A stretch of DNA of 64,000 nucleotides from Niallia sp052318935. GTDB taxonomy: Bacteria > Bacillota > Bacilli > Bacillales > Cytobacillaceae. The notes under the pieces are model-generated. The model was given only the letters and a program-made list of their open reading frames with translations, searched no databases and was not told where the DNA came from. The stretch lies in NCBI GenBank assembly GCA_052318935.1, contig JBQRKO010000015.1. One strand, given 5' to 3'. Of this stretch, positions 25,982 through 35,518 are shown in pieces; position 1 is the stretch's first letter; the number at the start of each line of letters is the position of its first letter. The position numbers were made by a program, and so were the translations under genes.

Positions 25982-27589
25982 ATGGGAACATTAATATTTG
26001 GAGGAAATATATATACATTACAGGAGGAAGGGCATAAAGTAGAAGCAATTTACATAGAAGGTTCCTCTATTGTAGATTATGGTAAAAAAGCATTATTAGA
26101 GGAAAAGTATCAACCTCGTATAGATAATACAATTGATTTACATGTCGACACTTTGCTTCCTGGTTTTGTTGATAGTCATATGCATCTTATCGGCTACGGG
26201 GAAAAGCTGCTGCGATTAGATCTTTCTGAATGTACTTCTCAAGAGGCGGCGCTTCAGAAAGTTGCTCGTTTTGCTGAAAAAATTCCATATGGGGAATGGG
26301 TCATTGGAGATGGTTGGAATGAGAATTTATGGGAGGGGAAATCTCCATTTACAAAAAAGGAATTAGATGCAATTGTTCCGCACCATCCTGTCCTCCTTCA
26401 TAGAATATGTAAACATGCTATTGCCGTGAATTCTAAAGCATTACAGCTAGCAGAGGTAACAGAACAAACACAAGTACCGTTTGGAGGAGTGATAGAACGC
26501 GACGAAGATGGTGTATTAAATGGGATATTAAAAGATCAAGCACAAGAGCTTATTAAAAAGCATTTGCCAAAAGCAACCGATGAATATGTCGAAAAAGCAT
26601 TAAAAACAGCAATCAAAGCTGCCTACCGATTAGGGTTGACAGGTGCTCATACAGAAGATTTATATTATTATCATGGATACGAAGGAACTTATCGTACGTT
26701 TAAAAAAGTTATAGAAGAAGATGGCAATTTCTTTCGTACGCATTTATTGGTGCACCATGAAGTGTTTTCCGACATGGTACAAGCAAATGGGAAATATTTA
26801 AGCGGTGGAGAATGGGTAGAGCTAGGAGCAATGAAGATATTTGCAGATGGTGCATTTGGCGGCAGAACAGCATTTTTAAGCAAACCTTATCATGATGATC
26901 CAACAACAAGAGGCGTATGTATTTTTACACAAGAGCAGCTAAATAACCTAGTAAAATCTGCACGGGAAAAAGAAATTCCTGTTGCCGTACATGCAATTGG
27001 CGATGCTGCATTTGAAATGGTGTTAAATGCAATGGAAAAACACCCGTTACAAGGGTTTGGGAGAGATCGTTTAATCCATGCAACGATGCTTCGGGAAGAC
27101 TTGTTGGAACGGGTGAAAAAATTACCTGTTATATTAGATATTCAGCCATGTTTTGTCACATCTGATTTTCCATGGGTAATCGATCGACTTGGAAAAGATA
27201 ATATGAAATATTGTTATGCATGGAAAACATTATTAGAAGAAGGGGTGCATTGTGCTGGTGGTTCAGATGCGCCAATTGAGTCAGCAAGTCCACTATTAGG
27301 GATACAAGCTGCAGTAACTAGAACAAATAAATTTGATGTTAGCAAGAAAGGTTATCAGATGGAAGAGGCGCTATCTGTTTATGAAGCAGTTTGTTTATAT
27401 ACGAAAGGAAGTGCCTATGCCATTTGCCGTGAAACAGAACGAGGAGTCATTAAAAAAGGCAACGCCGCAGATTTTACTGTTTTAGATCGGGATATTTTTG
27501 AAATAGAAAAAACAGAAATAGAAAAACTAAAAGTAACAAAAACAGTGATTGGCGGAAAGGTTATGTATGAGTGTGGCTCCATCCAGTAA
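25982..27589 (+). CDS. ytcJ: YtcJ-like amidohydrolase
   Basis: A 535-residue metal-dependent hydrolase of the amidohydrolase superfamily. The metal-binding DSHMHLIGYGEKLLRLDL, the helix with GAHTEDLYYYHGYEG, a second metal histidine in VAVHAIGDAA and the C-terminal CAGGSDAPIESASPL are all in place. YtcJ-type proteins are annotated as exoenzyme-regulatory or formamidase-like hydrolases; the true substrate is unknown. ATG 25982 follows AGGAGGAG. It is adjacent to mbcS as in B. subtilis, with a terminator and repeat B3 behind it. Confidence 0.85.
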   Translation: MGTLIFGGNIYTLQEEGHKVEAIYIEGSSIVDYGKKALLEEKYQPRIDNTIDLHVDTLLPGFVDSHMHLIGYGEKLLRLDLSECTSQEAALQKVARFAEKIPYGEWVIGDGWNENLWEGKSPFTKKELDAIVPHHPVLLHRICKHAIAVNSKALQLAEVTEQTQVPFGGVIERDEDGVLNGILKDQAQELIKKHLPKATDEYVEKALKTAIKAAYRLGLTGAHTEDLYYYHGYEGTYRTFKKVIEEDGNFFRTHLLVHHEVFSDMVQANGKYLSGGEWVELGAMKIFADGAFGGRTAFLSKPYHDDPTTRGVCIFTQEQLNNLVKSAREKEIPVAVHAIGDAAFEMVLNAMEKHPLQGFGRDRLIHATMLREDLLERVKKLPVILDIQPCFVTSDFPWVIDRLGKDNMKYCYAWKTLLEEGVHCAGGSDAPIESASPLLGIQAAVTRTNKFDVSKKGYQMEEALSVYEAVCLYTKGSAYAICRETERGVIKKGNAADFTVLDRDIFEIEKTEIEKLKVTKTVIGGKVMYECGSIQ

Positions 27590-27600
27590 AAATAAAAACA

Positions 27601-27637
27601 AAAAAGGTTAGTGATGTATAGTATCTAATCTTTTTTT
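27601..27637 (+). terminator. Terminator of ytcJ
   Basis: AAAAAGGTTAG pairs with CTAATCTTTTTTT. The 8-bp target duplication of repeat B3 overlaps its T-run. Confidence 0.75.
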
Positions 27638-27641
27638 GTTT

Positions 27642-27852
27642 GGCTGTTTTCGTATAGAATGTTGCTTTTAAACTCGCAGACGGAATACACTTCGCTTTCC
27701 GCGGGCGAACGTCGAGCCTCCTCGTGAGCATACGCTCTGCTTAAGTCTCGTCTTTCTCGCATTCCCACTTGAGTCTACGTGTATTCCGTCTGCTGAGTAC
27801 TTCTTTTCCTATTTTTTTAACGTAAAAAACAACAAACTTTGAGAAAACAGTC
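27642..27852. repeat. MITE-like repeat, family B (B3)
   Basis: A 211-bp element starting GGCTGTTTTCGTATAGAATG. It is flanked by a perfect 8-bp duplication TTTTGTTT (27634-27641, 27853-27860). Confidence 0.9.
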
Positions 27853-27932
27853 TTTTGTTTTAAAATTGTTGTTTTTATAATATTTTAGCATTATAATTGG
27901 GAATATTTCGATAATAGAAAGAAGCGATATGG

Positions 27933-28862
27933 ATGTCAAAACATGACGTGAAAATAGGTGCCGTTTTTGCAGCGATAGCTTATTTGATTTGGGGATTATT
28001 CCCTGTTTATTGGAAGTACTTGCAAGAAGTAGGTGCAGATGAAATATTAGCAAACAGAATTCTTTGGTCTTTTGTTTTTATGATTATTCTTGTACTGGCA
28101 ACAAAAAAATGGAGAAAAGTTTTCATTACTTTGCAATCGTTTAAAACGAATAAAAAACAGGCATTCTATTTATTTATAGCGTCTGTCCTAGTCAGTGGCA
28201 ATTGGTTTATTTATATTTGGGCAGTAAATGCAAACAGAGTGATTGAAACAAGTCTTGGCTATTATATTAATCCATTAGTTAGTGTGCTATTAGGTATGAT
28301 CGTACTAAAAGAAAAGCTTACAAAAGCTCAATATCTTTCCTTTGCGTTAGCAGCAGTCGGTGTCCTGATCTTAACAATTTCACATGGTACGTTTCCATGG
28401 ATTGCTTTATCATTAGCTATTACTTTTGGTTTATATGGGCTGACGAAAAAATTGCTTTTTTTAGATTCAGAGATTGGTTTAACGATTGAAACAATGTTTA
28501 TAACACCATTTGCGCTTGGATATATGATTTACTTATTTATAAAAGGAGACCATGCACTGGTAACGGTTTCTACTAGTATGGATGTATTATTAATGATGAC
28601 GGGAGTGTTAACGGCTATTCCATTGCTCTTTTTTGCAAAAGGAGCCCAAAGAATTCCTCTTTCTATGTTAGGGTTTATTCAGTATATTACACCCACTTTA
28701 ACTTTGCTATTAGGGGTATTTCTTTTTCATGAAGCGTTTACATCTACCCATTTAATCGCATTTCTGTTTATATGGACAGCTCTGGCTATTTATTCGTTGT
28801 CAAAAACAAAATTAAGTCTACTATTCACCAAGCAGAAAAAACAAGAAGTTGTTGGTAGATAA
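27933..28862 (+). CDS. rarD: RarD-type EamA/DMT-superfamily transporter
   Basis: A 309-residue integral membrane protein with about ten transmembrane helices in two EamA repeats. The N-terminal GAVFAAIAYLIWGLFPVYWKYLQ and WFIYIWAVNANRVIETSLGYYINPLVSVLLG are typical of the RarD subfamily. The transported compound is unknown. ATG 27933 is preceded by AAGAAGCGATATGG. It is flanked on both sides by family B repeats, so it may be an acquired or relocated gene; B. subtilis has no rarD here to my knowledge. Confidence 0.85.
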   Translation: MSKHDVKIGAVFAAIAYLIWGLFPVYWKYLQEVGADEILANRILWSFVFMIILVLATKKWRKVFITLQSFKTNKKQAFYLFIASVLVSGNWFIYIWAVNANRVIETSLGYYINPLVSVLLGMIVLKEKLTKAQYLSFALAAVGVLILTISHGTFPWIALSLAITFGLYGLTKKLLFLDSEIGLTIETMFITPFALGYMIYLFIKGDHALVTVSTSMDVLLMMTGVLTAIPLLFFAKGAQRIPLSMLGFIQYITPTLTLLLGVFLFHEAFTSTHLIAFLFIWTALAIYSLSKTKLSLLFTKQKKQEVVGR

Positions 28863-28897
28863 AAGGAGCATTTTTTTATTTCTATGCTTCTTTTTTA
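28861..28897 (+). terminator. Terminator of rarD
   Basis: AAAAGGAGCAT and ATGCTTCTTTTTT form the stem; it starts at the last base pairs of the gene. Confidence 0.75.
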
Positions 28898-28909
28898 TTT
28901 ATAATAAAA

Positions 28910-29120
28910 GGCTGTTTTCTAAAAGTTTGTTGTTTTTGAATAAAATAATAAACATTGTGGAAGTACTGAGCAGCCTGAATACACGTAGACTCCTGCGGGA
29001 AAAGCGAGAAAGCCGAGACCCCACAGGAGCATAGCGACGAGGAGGCTCGGCAATCGCCCGCGGAAAGCGAAGTGTATTCAGGCTGCGGGTTACATAACAA
29101 CAATCTATACGAAAAGAGCC
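28910..29120. repeat. MITE-like repeat, family B (B4)
   Basis: A 211-bp element in the opposite orientation to B3, starting GGCTGTTTTCTAAAAGTTTG and ending CTATACGAAAAGAGCC. It is flanked by a perfect 8-bp duplication TAATAAAA (28902-28909, 29121-29128). Confidence 0.92.
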
Positions 29121-29294
29121 TAATAAAAAATCCAATTTTCAGCATTGATAATGCCTTATAGCAGCTAAAAGGTGTGCTTGCAGGATTATTTTTGTAAAAA
29201 AACACGATTTTAATAATAAAATTCCCTATTTTTGAAACATTTTAATAAAAGGACCGTATATACTGATGAAGTTAATTTAGGAGGGAATTTTTAC

Positions 29295-30314
29295 ATGAAT
29301 GGAAAAAGATGGGCAGCTTTAGGGATTGCTGCGGCTATTTTTATTTTTTCGGCTATAACAAGCGCAGTATCAACTGCTATGACGACAGATTGGGAAAGTG
29401 CATTTGAAGGCATTCTAAATGAAAAAAATAATGCATTTGCTGAGGATATTATTAAAGATGGAAATGATATGGAGAAAATTGCTGTATTGGATGTGAATGG
29501 AACGATTCAGGATACAGGAGGGGATCCGGCATCGCTTTTATCTTCACCGGGTTATAATCATCAAGCCTTTATGGAAAAATTAAACCACATAAAAGAAGAT
29601 AATGATGTAAAAGGACTTATTATTAAAGTAAATTCTCCTGGCGGCGGAGTAGTGGAAAGTGCAGAAATACATGATAAAATTTCAGAAATTCAAAAAGAAG
29701 CAAAAAAACCAGTCTATATTTCGATGGGATCAATGGCTGCTTCTGGCGGCTATTATATATCGGCAGGAGCTGACAAAATTTTTGCAAGTCCTGAAACATT
29801 AACGGGTTCACTAGGTGTTATTATGCATGGCGTAAATTATAAAGGACTTGCAGAAAAATATGGTGTCGATTTTGTAACGATTAAAAGTGGTCCTTATAAA
29901 GACATTATGAGTCCTTCAAGAGACATGACAAAAGAAGAAAAAGATATTCTGCAAACAATGATTAATAATTCGTATGAAGGCTTTGTAAAAGTAATTGCTG
30001 ATGGAAGAGGAATGTCACAAGTGGACGTGAAAAAAATTGCTGATGGAAGAATTTACGATGGAAGCCAAGCGAAAGAACTAAATTTAATTGACGATTTTGG
30101 TTATTTTGACGATGTAGTAGAGCAAATGAAAAAAGATTATAAGTTAAAAAATCCTACAGTTGTAAGTTATACAGATAATACTGGGTTTGCTTCCATTCTA
30201 GGAATGAGTGCCAACAAATTAAAATTAATGGGTGAGGATAAAGACATAGCTAACATGTTAAAACTTGTTACAAATACAAATTCGCCTCGTCTTATGTACT
30301 TATATGCAGAATAG
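29295..30314 (+). CDS. sppA: Signal peptide peptidase SppA
   Basis: A 339-residue membrane-anchored serine/lysine protease that degrades leftover signal peptides and has been linked to membrane stress and lantibiotic resistance. The N-terminal helix spans about residues 8-29. The catalytic Ser150 (MAASGGYYIS) and Lys202 (GPYKDIMSP) are 52 residues apart, exactly as in B. subtilis SppA. The start is ATG 29295 after TTAGGAGGG; the upstream in-frame extension is rejected. It forms a two-gene operon with yteJ (11 bp between). Confidence 0.92.
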   Translation: MNGKRWAALGIAAAIFIFSAITSAVSTAMTTDWESAFEGILNEKNNAFAEDIIKDGNDMEKIAVLDVNGTIQDTGGDPASLLSSPGYNHQAFMEKLNHIKEDNDVKGLIIKVNSPGGGVVESAEIHDKISEIQKEAKKPVYISMGSMAASGGYYISAGADKIFASPETLTGSLGVIMHGVNYKGLAEKYGVDFVTIKSGPYKDIMSPSRDMTKEEKDILQTMINNSYEGFVKVIADGRGMSQVDVKKIADGRIYDGSQAKELNLIDDFGYFDDVVEQMKKDYKLKNPTVVSYTDNTGFASILGMSANKLKLMGEDKDIANMLKLVTNTNSPRLMYLYAE

Positions 30315-30325
30315 GAGGGGAGAAC

Positions 30326-30859
30326 ATGAGTAATTATTCTGATCTTGAAGAACAAAATGAACAACGAGAAAACATCGTTTCAGCAATGAACGAACAGGAT
30401 GAATCCGTTTCGTTAAATAAAATGGATGCAATTGCACAAGTAAACGAATTTCAATATGCAGGATTTTGGATGAGGTTTTGGGCATATTTAGCAGATTTGC
30501 TTATTATCGGGAGTCTCAATCGAATTCTTATTTACCCAATTTTTCGCTGGATGGATATTCCGTTGCATGAAGGTGGAATTTTTTCAACTGTAAATATTTC
30601 AACAGCGGTTGTCTTTTATTTATATTTTGTCCTCATGACAAAATTTTTGAAGCAAACATTAGGAAAAATGATATTTGGATTAAAAGTAATACCGTTAAAG
30701 AAGGAGCACTTGTCGTGGGATACGGTTCTTTTCCGAGAATGGATTGGTCGTTTTATTTCTGCAAGTATTTTTATTCTTTACGTATTAGTAGCATTTTTGC
30801 CAAAAAAACAAGGCTTGCATGATTTATTTGCCGATACAGCAGTTGTTCATGTTAAGTAA
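30326..30859 (+). CDS. yteJ: RDD-family membrane protein YteJ
   Basis: A 177-residue protein with a hydrophilic first 45 residues, then an RDD domain with three membrane helices (AGFWMRFWAYLADLLIIGSL, NISTAVVFYLYFVLMT, ASIFILYVLVAFLP) and the conserved Arg and Asp that name the family. In B. subtilis yteJ and sppA are co-transcribed, and YteJ is reported to counteract SppA activity. The same order and close spacing are kept here. Confidence 0.88.
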   Translation: MSNYSDLEEQNEQRENIVSAMNEQDESVSLNKMDAIAQVNEFQYAGFWMRFWAYLADLLIIGSLNRILIYPIFRWMDIPLHEGGIFSTVNISTAVVFYLYFVLMTKFLKQTLGKMIFGLKVIPLKKEHLSWDTVLFREWIGRFISASIFILYVLVAFLPKKQGLHDLFADTAVVHVK

Positions 30860-30880
30860 AATCATCATAATATGATTTAT

Positions 30881-30933
30881 AAAATGAGGTTTTCGATAGT
30901 CGGTAATTCGACTAATGAAGGCCTCATTTTTTA
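30881..30933 (+). terminator. Terminator of sppA-yteJ
   Basis: AAAATGAGG / CCTCATTTTTT with an inner AGTCGGTAATTCGACT hairpin. Confidence 0.85.
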
Positions 30934-31010
30934 TTTCCTAAAACTTGTAAAATCCAGGTTTATTTTTTGGAGAAAATACCGATAATAGATTGCTGAAAGG
31001 TGTGAAGTGG

Positions 31011-31682
31011 ATGGAAATCTTAAATATTGTTGGCATTATTTTGTTCCTGCTTATTTTACTATTTTTAATGAAACTAACAGTAAATGTACAATACTATCAT
31101 GCAAAAGATAATGATGATTTATCGATTGAAATCAGAGTATTATTTGGACTTATAAAATATAAAAAGAAAATACCTTTAATTAAAATAGATAATAATTCTC
31201 CTACTATGGTAGTGAAAGAAGAAACAGAAATAAATGATTCAGAAGATAATAAGAAAATAAAACAATTTTCAGCGGAAGATTTATTAAACATCCTCTCTAA
31301 TACTAAAGAACTTTTGCAGCATGTAACAAATTTTAATCGAATTATGAGATATTTTTTTTCTAAAGTCACCGTAAAAAATATCGAGTGGCATACAATTGTA
31401 GGATTAGGTGATGCTGCCCAGACAGGAACAATTGCTGGAGCGTTATGGGGGGTTAAAGGGGCGATAATAGGTATATTAAGTCACCATATGAAAATGAAGA
31501 ATATACCGAAAATAACGATTAATCCGCAATTTCAACTAAGGCAATCAGAAACATTATTTAAGTGTATGTTTCAATTCCGTCTAGGGAATGCTATTGTAGC
31601 AGGAATTAAAATCGTGAAATTTTGGAAAGGCGGATTTCCTAAATTTAAATCAAATGATGTCACTACGTCTGTCCAAAAATAA
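31011..31682 (+). CDS. ytfI: YtfI, DUF2953 protein
   Basis: A 223-residue protein with one N-terminal membrane helix (ILNIVGIILFLLILLFLM) and an extended domain with VQYYHAKDNDDLSIEIRVLFGLIKYKKKIPL and GLGDAAQTGTIAGALWGVKG, typical of DUF2953. It is found directly upstream of ytfJ in spore formers, suggesting a sporulation link. The start ATG 31011 follows AAAGGTGTGAAG; an in-frame TTG at 30990 is also possible but has no better ribosome site. Confidence 0.82.
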   Translation: MEILNIVGIILFLLILLFLMKLTVNVQYYHAKDNDDLSIEIRVLFGLIKYKKKIPLIKIDNNSPTMVVKEETEINDSEDNKKIKQFSAEDLLNILSNTKELLQHVTNFNRIMRYFFSKVTVKNIEWHTIVGLGDAAQTGTIAGALWGVKGAIIGILSHHMKMKNIPKITINPQFQLRQSETLFKCMFQFRLGNAIVAGIKIVKFWKGGFPKFKSNDVTTSVQK

Positions 31683-31710
31683 ATAGTGAAATATTGGGAG
31701 GAATAAGAAT

Positions 31711-32160
31711 ATGTCAGATCATCCAATTCAAGGTTTAATGACAACTGCGATGGAAAGTCTAAAAGAAATGATTGATGTAAACACCATCATAGGAGATCCT
31801 GTGGAAACACCGGACGGAAGTGTTATTCTTACAGTATCGAAAGTGGGTTTCGGATTTGCAGCAGGTGGAAGTGAGTTTACACTGGAAAATAATTCTTCAA
31901 AAGAAAATTTGAATGCGAAGCACCCTTTTGGTGGAGGTAGCGGTGGAGGAGTTTCCATCACACCAATTGCTTTTCTAATTGTGAACAGTCAAGGAGTAAA
32001 AATGGTTCATTTAGATGAAAGTACTCATCTTTATGAAAAAATATTAGACTTTGCACCACAAGTAGTTGAAAAAATCCAACAAATGCTTTCAAAAAATAAT
32101 CAACAATCAGCATCACCTAATCCACAACCATCAAAACCAAAAGAAGATATTGAGTTTTGA
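31711..32160 (+). CDS. ytfJ: GerW-family sporulation protein YtfJ
   Basis: A 149-residue protein of the GerW/YtfJ family. SDHPIQGLMTTAMESLKEMIDVNTIIGDPV and the glycine-rich middle (HPFGGGSGGGVSITPIAFLIV) are diagnostic. GerW is needed for germination in response to some germinants in the families studied. ATG 31711 follows GGGAGGAAT, 28 bp after ytfI. Repeat A5 separates it from its terminator. Confidence 0.9.
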   Translation: MSDHPIQGLMTTAMESLKEMIDVNTIIGDPVETPDGSVILTVSKVGFGFAAGGSEFTLENNSSKENLNAKHPFGGGSGGGVSITPIAFLIVNSQGVKMVHLDESTHLYEKILDFAPQVVEKIQQMLSKNNQQSASPNPQPSKPKEDIEF

Positions 32161-32186
32161 TTTTAAATAGCTTGATTAAATGAATA

Positions 32187-32272
32187 GGCTCTGTTAAACG
32201 ATAGGGTTGTTTATAGGAAAGGGAGTGGATTCCCTGACCTTTTGAAAATCAACAATGGAATTTAACAGAGCC
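32187..32272. repeat. MITE-like repeat, family A (short copy A5)
   Basis: An 86-bp core-less copy with excellent ends: GGCTCTGTTAAACGATAGGG and AATTTAACAGAGCC. The flanks AATGAATA and AATAAATA match 7/8. Confidence 0.85.
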
Positions 32273-32287
32273 AATAAATAAAAAAAC

Positions 32288-32365
32288 AAGGTCTGACATA
32301 AAAAAAGTGAATCGAAGGAGGAAGTCCTTTTTACAACGATTTACTTATCATGTCAGACCTTTTTC
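32288..32365 (+). terminator. Terminator downstream of ytfJ
   Basis: The long stem AAGGTCTGACAT / ATGTCAGACCTTTTT encloses about 50 bp. Confidence 0.75.
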
Positions 32366-32438
32366 TTTGCAATTGGTGCCATCAAAAGATATGATGAAAA
32401 TATAGTACATATTGAAAAAAAGTGGAGGAATAAAAACA

Positions 32439-32939
32439 ATGGCTTCGATTACGTTTAAAAACCAACCAGTAACATTACTTGGAAAGGAAATTAAGGTTGG
32501 AGATAAAGCGCCAAATTTTTCTGTTTTAGCAAACGACATGTCTGAAGTAACATTAGACAGCTCCAAAGGGAAAGTTCGTTTATTTAGTGTCATTCCTTCT
32601 ATTGATACAGGAGTTTGTGATGCTCAAACACGCCGCTTCAATGAAGAAGCTGCCAAACTAGAAAATGTGCAGATTATTACAGTGAGTGCTGATTTGCCAT
32701 TTGCTCAAAGAAGATGGTGTGCTGCAGCTGGCATTGACAAGGTGATAACCGTTTCAGACCATAAAGAGCTTTCTTTTGGAAAAGCATATGGTGTTGCAAT
32801 CGAAGAGCTGCGTTTATTAACCCGTGCAATTTTTGTTGTAGATGCTAACGATACGGTAACTTATGTAGAATATGTAGCAGAAGCAACCAATCATCCTAAT
32901 TATGAAGCAGCAATAGAAGCAGTAAAACAAGCAAAATAA
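32439..32939 (+). CDS. tpx: Thiol peroxidase Tpx
   Basis: A 166-residue atypical 2-Cys peroxiredoxin. The peroxidatic cysteine is C60 (SIDTGVCDAQTRRFN) and the resolving cysteine is C94 (QRRWCAAAG). It reduces hydroperoxides with electrons from thioredoxin. The start is ATG 32439 (MASITFKNQPVTL) after GTGGAGG; the nine-residue in-frame extension is rejected. Confidence 0.95.
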   Translation: MASITFKNQPVTLLGKEIKVGDKAPNFSVLANDMSEVTLDSSKGKVRLFSVIPSIDTGVCDAQTRRFNEEAAKLENVQIITVSADLPFAQRRWCAAAGIDKVITVSDHKELSFGKAYGVAIEELRLLTRAIFVVDANDTVTYVEYVAEATNHPNYEAAIEAVKQAK

Positions 32940-32982
32940 TATAATGTTTACAAATGCAATTGCATTGTTAATAATAGTAAGG

Positions 32983-33008
32983 GTCTCGGAAACTTTTCGA
33001 GACTTTTT
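32983..33008 (+). terminator. Terminator of tpx
   Basis: GTCTCGGAAA / TTTTCGAGAC followed by TTTTT. Confidence 0.8.
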
Positions 33009-33077
33009 ACTTTGTGAAGATCACAAATGTTATCGATGGAAGAGATTAAGTGGAAATAAAAATTGGGTGGTATTAAA

Positions 33078-34067
33078 ATGAAAATGGTTCCAGTGGAAAA
33101 ATTATTTACTGTTTTTAATGAAACAGCGATTGTCATAAAAGAAGAGCAAGATTGTACATACTTAGAAGCGTTAGCGTTAACAGGGGAAAATATATTTCAA
33201 GAAGCTATATTACTAGAAAACTTAAGTGAGTACAGTGTCAAAAGGTTAAAAAAAAGCTATGAATCTGTTTCTTTGGATACGTATAGCAAAGAGGAAATAC
33301 GTAAAAGTTTTCAGTTGGCGATACTAAAGGGAATGCAAGAAAATGTACAAGCTAATCACCAAATGACACCAGATTCTATTGGTATGTTTATCGGTTATCT
33401 TGTGCAAAAGTTTTATAGACCAACAGAGATGCGTCTCCTTGATTTAGCCGTTGGAACAGGAAATTTGTTAACGACCATTATTAATCATCAGCCAGGGAAG
33501 CATATAGAGGCATTTGGTGTCGAAATTGATGAGTTATTATTGCAGCTTGCTTATATCAATGCAAATTTACAAGAGCAGCCTATTCAATTTTATAATCAAG
33601 ATAGTTTGGAAAAACTGTTTATCGATCCTGTAGACGTGATTGTCAGTGACCTTCCAGTCGGTTATTATCCTAATGATATAGGTGCAAGCGAGTATATGCT
33701 GAAGGCGGAGACTGGGCATTCCTATGCGCATCATCTTTTTTTAGAGCAAAGTATTAATCATCTCAAAGATGGAGGGTACGTATTTTGCATGGTACCAAAT
33801 GGGTTATTTGAAAGTGAACAAGCAGGAAAATTGCATCAATTTTTTAAAGAAAAAGTATATATCCAAAGTATATTGCAATTGCCTTTTTCTTTATTTAAAA
33901 ATAAACAGGCAGCGAAAAGTATTTTAGTGCTGCAGAAAAAAGGGGAAAGCGTTCAGACGCCGAATCAAGTGCTCCTTGCGAAGATACCAAATCTTTCAAA
34001 TATCACGCAGATGGAAAAAATATTGCTGCAGATTGACGAGTGGATAAAAGAAAATAAACAAGCATAA
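33078..34067 (+). CDS. ytxK: YtxK, class I SAM-dependent methyltransferase
   Basis: A 329-residue protein, the same length as B. subtilis YtxK. The N-terminal ~100 residues are helical; a Rossmann methyltransferase follows with the SAM motif LLDLAVGTGNLLTTI. The catalytic motif normally (N/D)PP(Y/F) reads VSDLPVGYYPND, a variant typical of the YtxK family of N6-adenine-type methyltransferases. The substrate is unknown. The start is ATG 33078 after GGGTGGT. It lies between tpx and ackA as in B. subtilis. Confidence 0.9.
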   Translation: MKMVPVEKLFTVFNETAIVIKEEQDCTYLEALALTGENIFQEAILLENLSEYSVKRLKKSYESVSLDTYSKEEIRKSFQLAILKGMQENVQANHQMTPDSIGMFIGYLVQKFYRPTEMRLLDLAVGTGNLLTTIINHQPGKHIEAFGVEIDELLLQLAYINANLQEQPIQFYNQDSLEKLFIDPVDVIVSDLPVGYYPNDIGASEYMLKAETGHSYAHHLFLEQSINHLKDGGYVFCMVPNGLFESEQAGKLHQFFKEKVYIQSILQLPFSLFKNKQAAKSILVLQKKGESVQTPNQVLLAKIPNLSNITQMEKILLQIDEWIKENKQA

Positions 34068-34303
34068 TTATGTAATAAAACAGTTACTACTATTTTCTTC
34101 ACATGTTTGACAATTTAATGAAAAAATTCAATAAAAACTTAAAAAAACACAGAACTATTGATTAAGTGCTTGAAATGTTGCTAGTACAATGTTTAAATGA
34201 GAAATTGAGAGATACTTATGATGTCTGTTGTACATAATAATACTGTTCTGTGTCAGACATTACACAAAAAATGTTGTTATATAAAAGGGGCGTAATTTAT
34301 TTT

Positions 34304-35491
34304 ATGGCAAAAATTATTGCAATTAACGCAGGAAGTTCTTCATTAAAATTTCAACTTTTTGACATGCCAAGTGAAGAAGTGATTACAAAAGGTTTAATCG
34401 AACGTATTGGTTTAAATGAGGCTGTTTTTAATATTTCAGCAAATGGAGAAAAAATTAAAGAAGTGACAGAAATTCCAGATCACGATGTAGCTGTTAAAAT
34501 TTTACTTAGTAAACTAACAGAGCTTGGCATTATCGCTTCATTAGAAGAGATTGAAGGAATTGGACACCGTGTTGTTCATGGTGGAGAAGAATTTGCAGAT
34601 TCTGCATTAATTACACAAGAAGTATTAGAAAAAATTGACGCATTATCTGAATTAGCACCACTTCATAACCCAGCAAACCTTACAGGTATTCGTGCATTCC
34701 AACAAGTATTGCCGAATGTTCCTGCTGTTGCTGTGTTTGATACAGCTTTCCACCAAACAATGCCTGAAAGTTCATATTTATATAGCCTTCCTTATGAGTA
34801 TTATGAAAAGTTTGGCATTCGTAAATATGGTTTTCATGGAACATCACATAAATATGTTTCACAACGTGCAGCAGAATTATTAGATCGTCCTATTGATCAA
34901 TTACGATTAATTTCTTGTCACTTAGGAAATGGTGCAAGTATTGCAGCAATTGAAGGCGGTAAATCAATTGATACATCCATGGGATTCACACCACTAGCTG
35001 GGGTAACAATGGGTACACGTTCTGGTAATATTGATCCAGCTCTTATCCCGTATATTATGGATAAAACAAATCAAACAGCAGATGAAGTGCTGCAAGTTTT
35101 AAATAAAAAGAGTGGTTTATTAGGGATTTCTGGTTTCTCTAGTGATTTACGTGATATTACGGAAGCTGCAAATGAAGGCAATGATAGAGCAGAACTTGCT
35201 TTAACTGTATTTGCAGACCATATTCATAAATATATTGGTTCCTATGCAGCAGGAATGAACGGTGTAGATGCAATTATTTTTACAGCAGGTATTGGTGAAA
35301 ATAGTGAAATCGTTCGTGCTCGAGTACTAAAAGGTCTTGAATTTATGGGAGTATACTGGGATCCAACATTAAATAAATTATCAGGAAATGAAGCGTTTAT
35401 TAACTATCCGCATTCTCCTGTAAAAGTGCTTGTTATTCCTACTGACGAGGAAGTAATGATTGCTCGTGATGTAGTAAGATTAGCAAAATAA
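34304..35491 (+). CDS. ackA: Acetate kinase
   Basis: A 395-residue ASKHA-fold kinase, the exact B. subtilis length, converting acetyl phosphate and ADP to acetate and ATP. It has the N-terminal INAGSSSLKFQLF, VFDTAFHQTMPE, GFHGTSHKYVS, SCHLGNGASI, TRSGNIDPAL and FTAGIGENS motifs. The start is ATG 34304 after AAAGGGG. In B. subtilis ackA is activated by CcpA, which is also encoded in this window, but I could not place a convincing cre site in the 236-bp upstream gap. Confidence 0.97.
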   Translation: MAKIIAINAGSSSLKFQLFDMPSEEVITKGLIERIGLNEAVFNISANGEKIKEVTEIPDHDVAVKILLSKLTELGIIASLEEIEGIGHRVVHGGEEFADSALITQEVLEKIDALSELAPLHNPANLTGIRAFQQVLPNVPAVAVFDTAFHQTMPESSYLYSLPYEYYEKFGIRKYGFHGTSHKYVSQRAAELLDRPIDQLRLISCHLGNGASIAAIEGGKSIDTSMGFTPLAGVTMGTRSGNIDPALIPYIMDKTNQTADEVLQVLNKKSGLLGISGFSSDLRDITEAANEGNDRAELALTVFADHIHKYIGSYAAGMNGVDAIIFTAGIGENSEIVRARVLKGLEFMGVYWDPTLNKLSGNEAFINYPHSPVKVLVIPTDEEVMIARDVVRLAK

Positions 35492-35518
35492 TAATCCAGT
35501 AACTATGGCATATATAAC

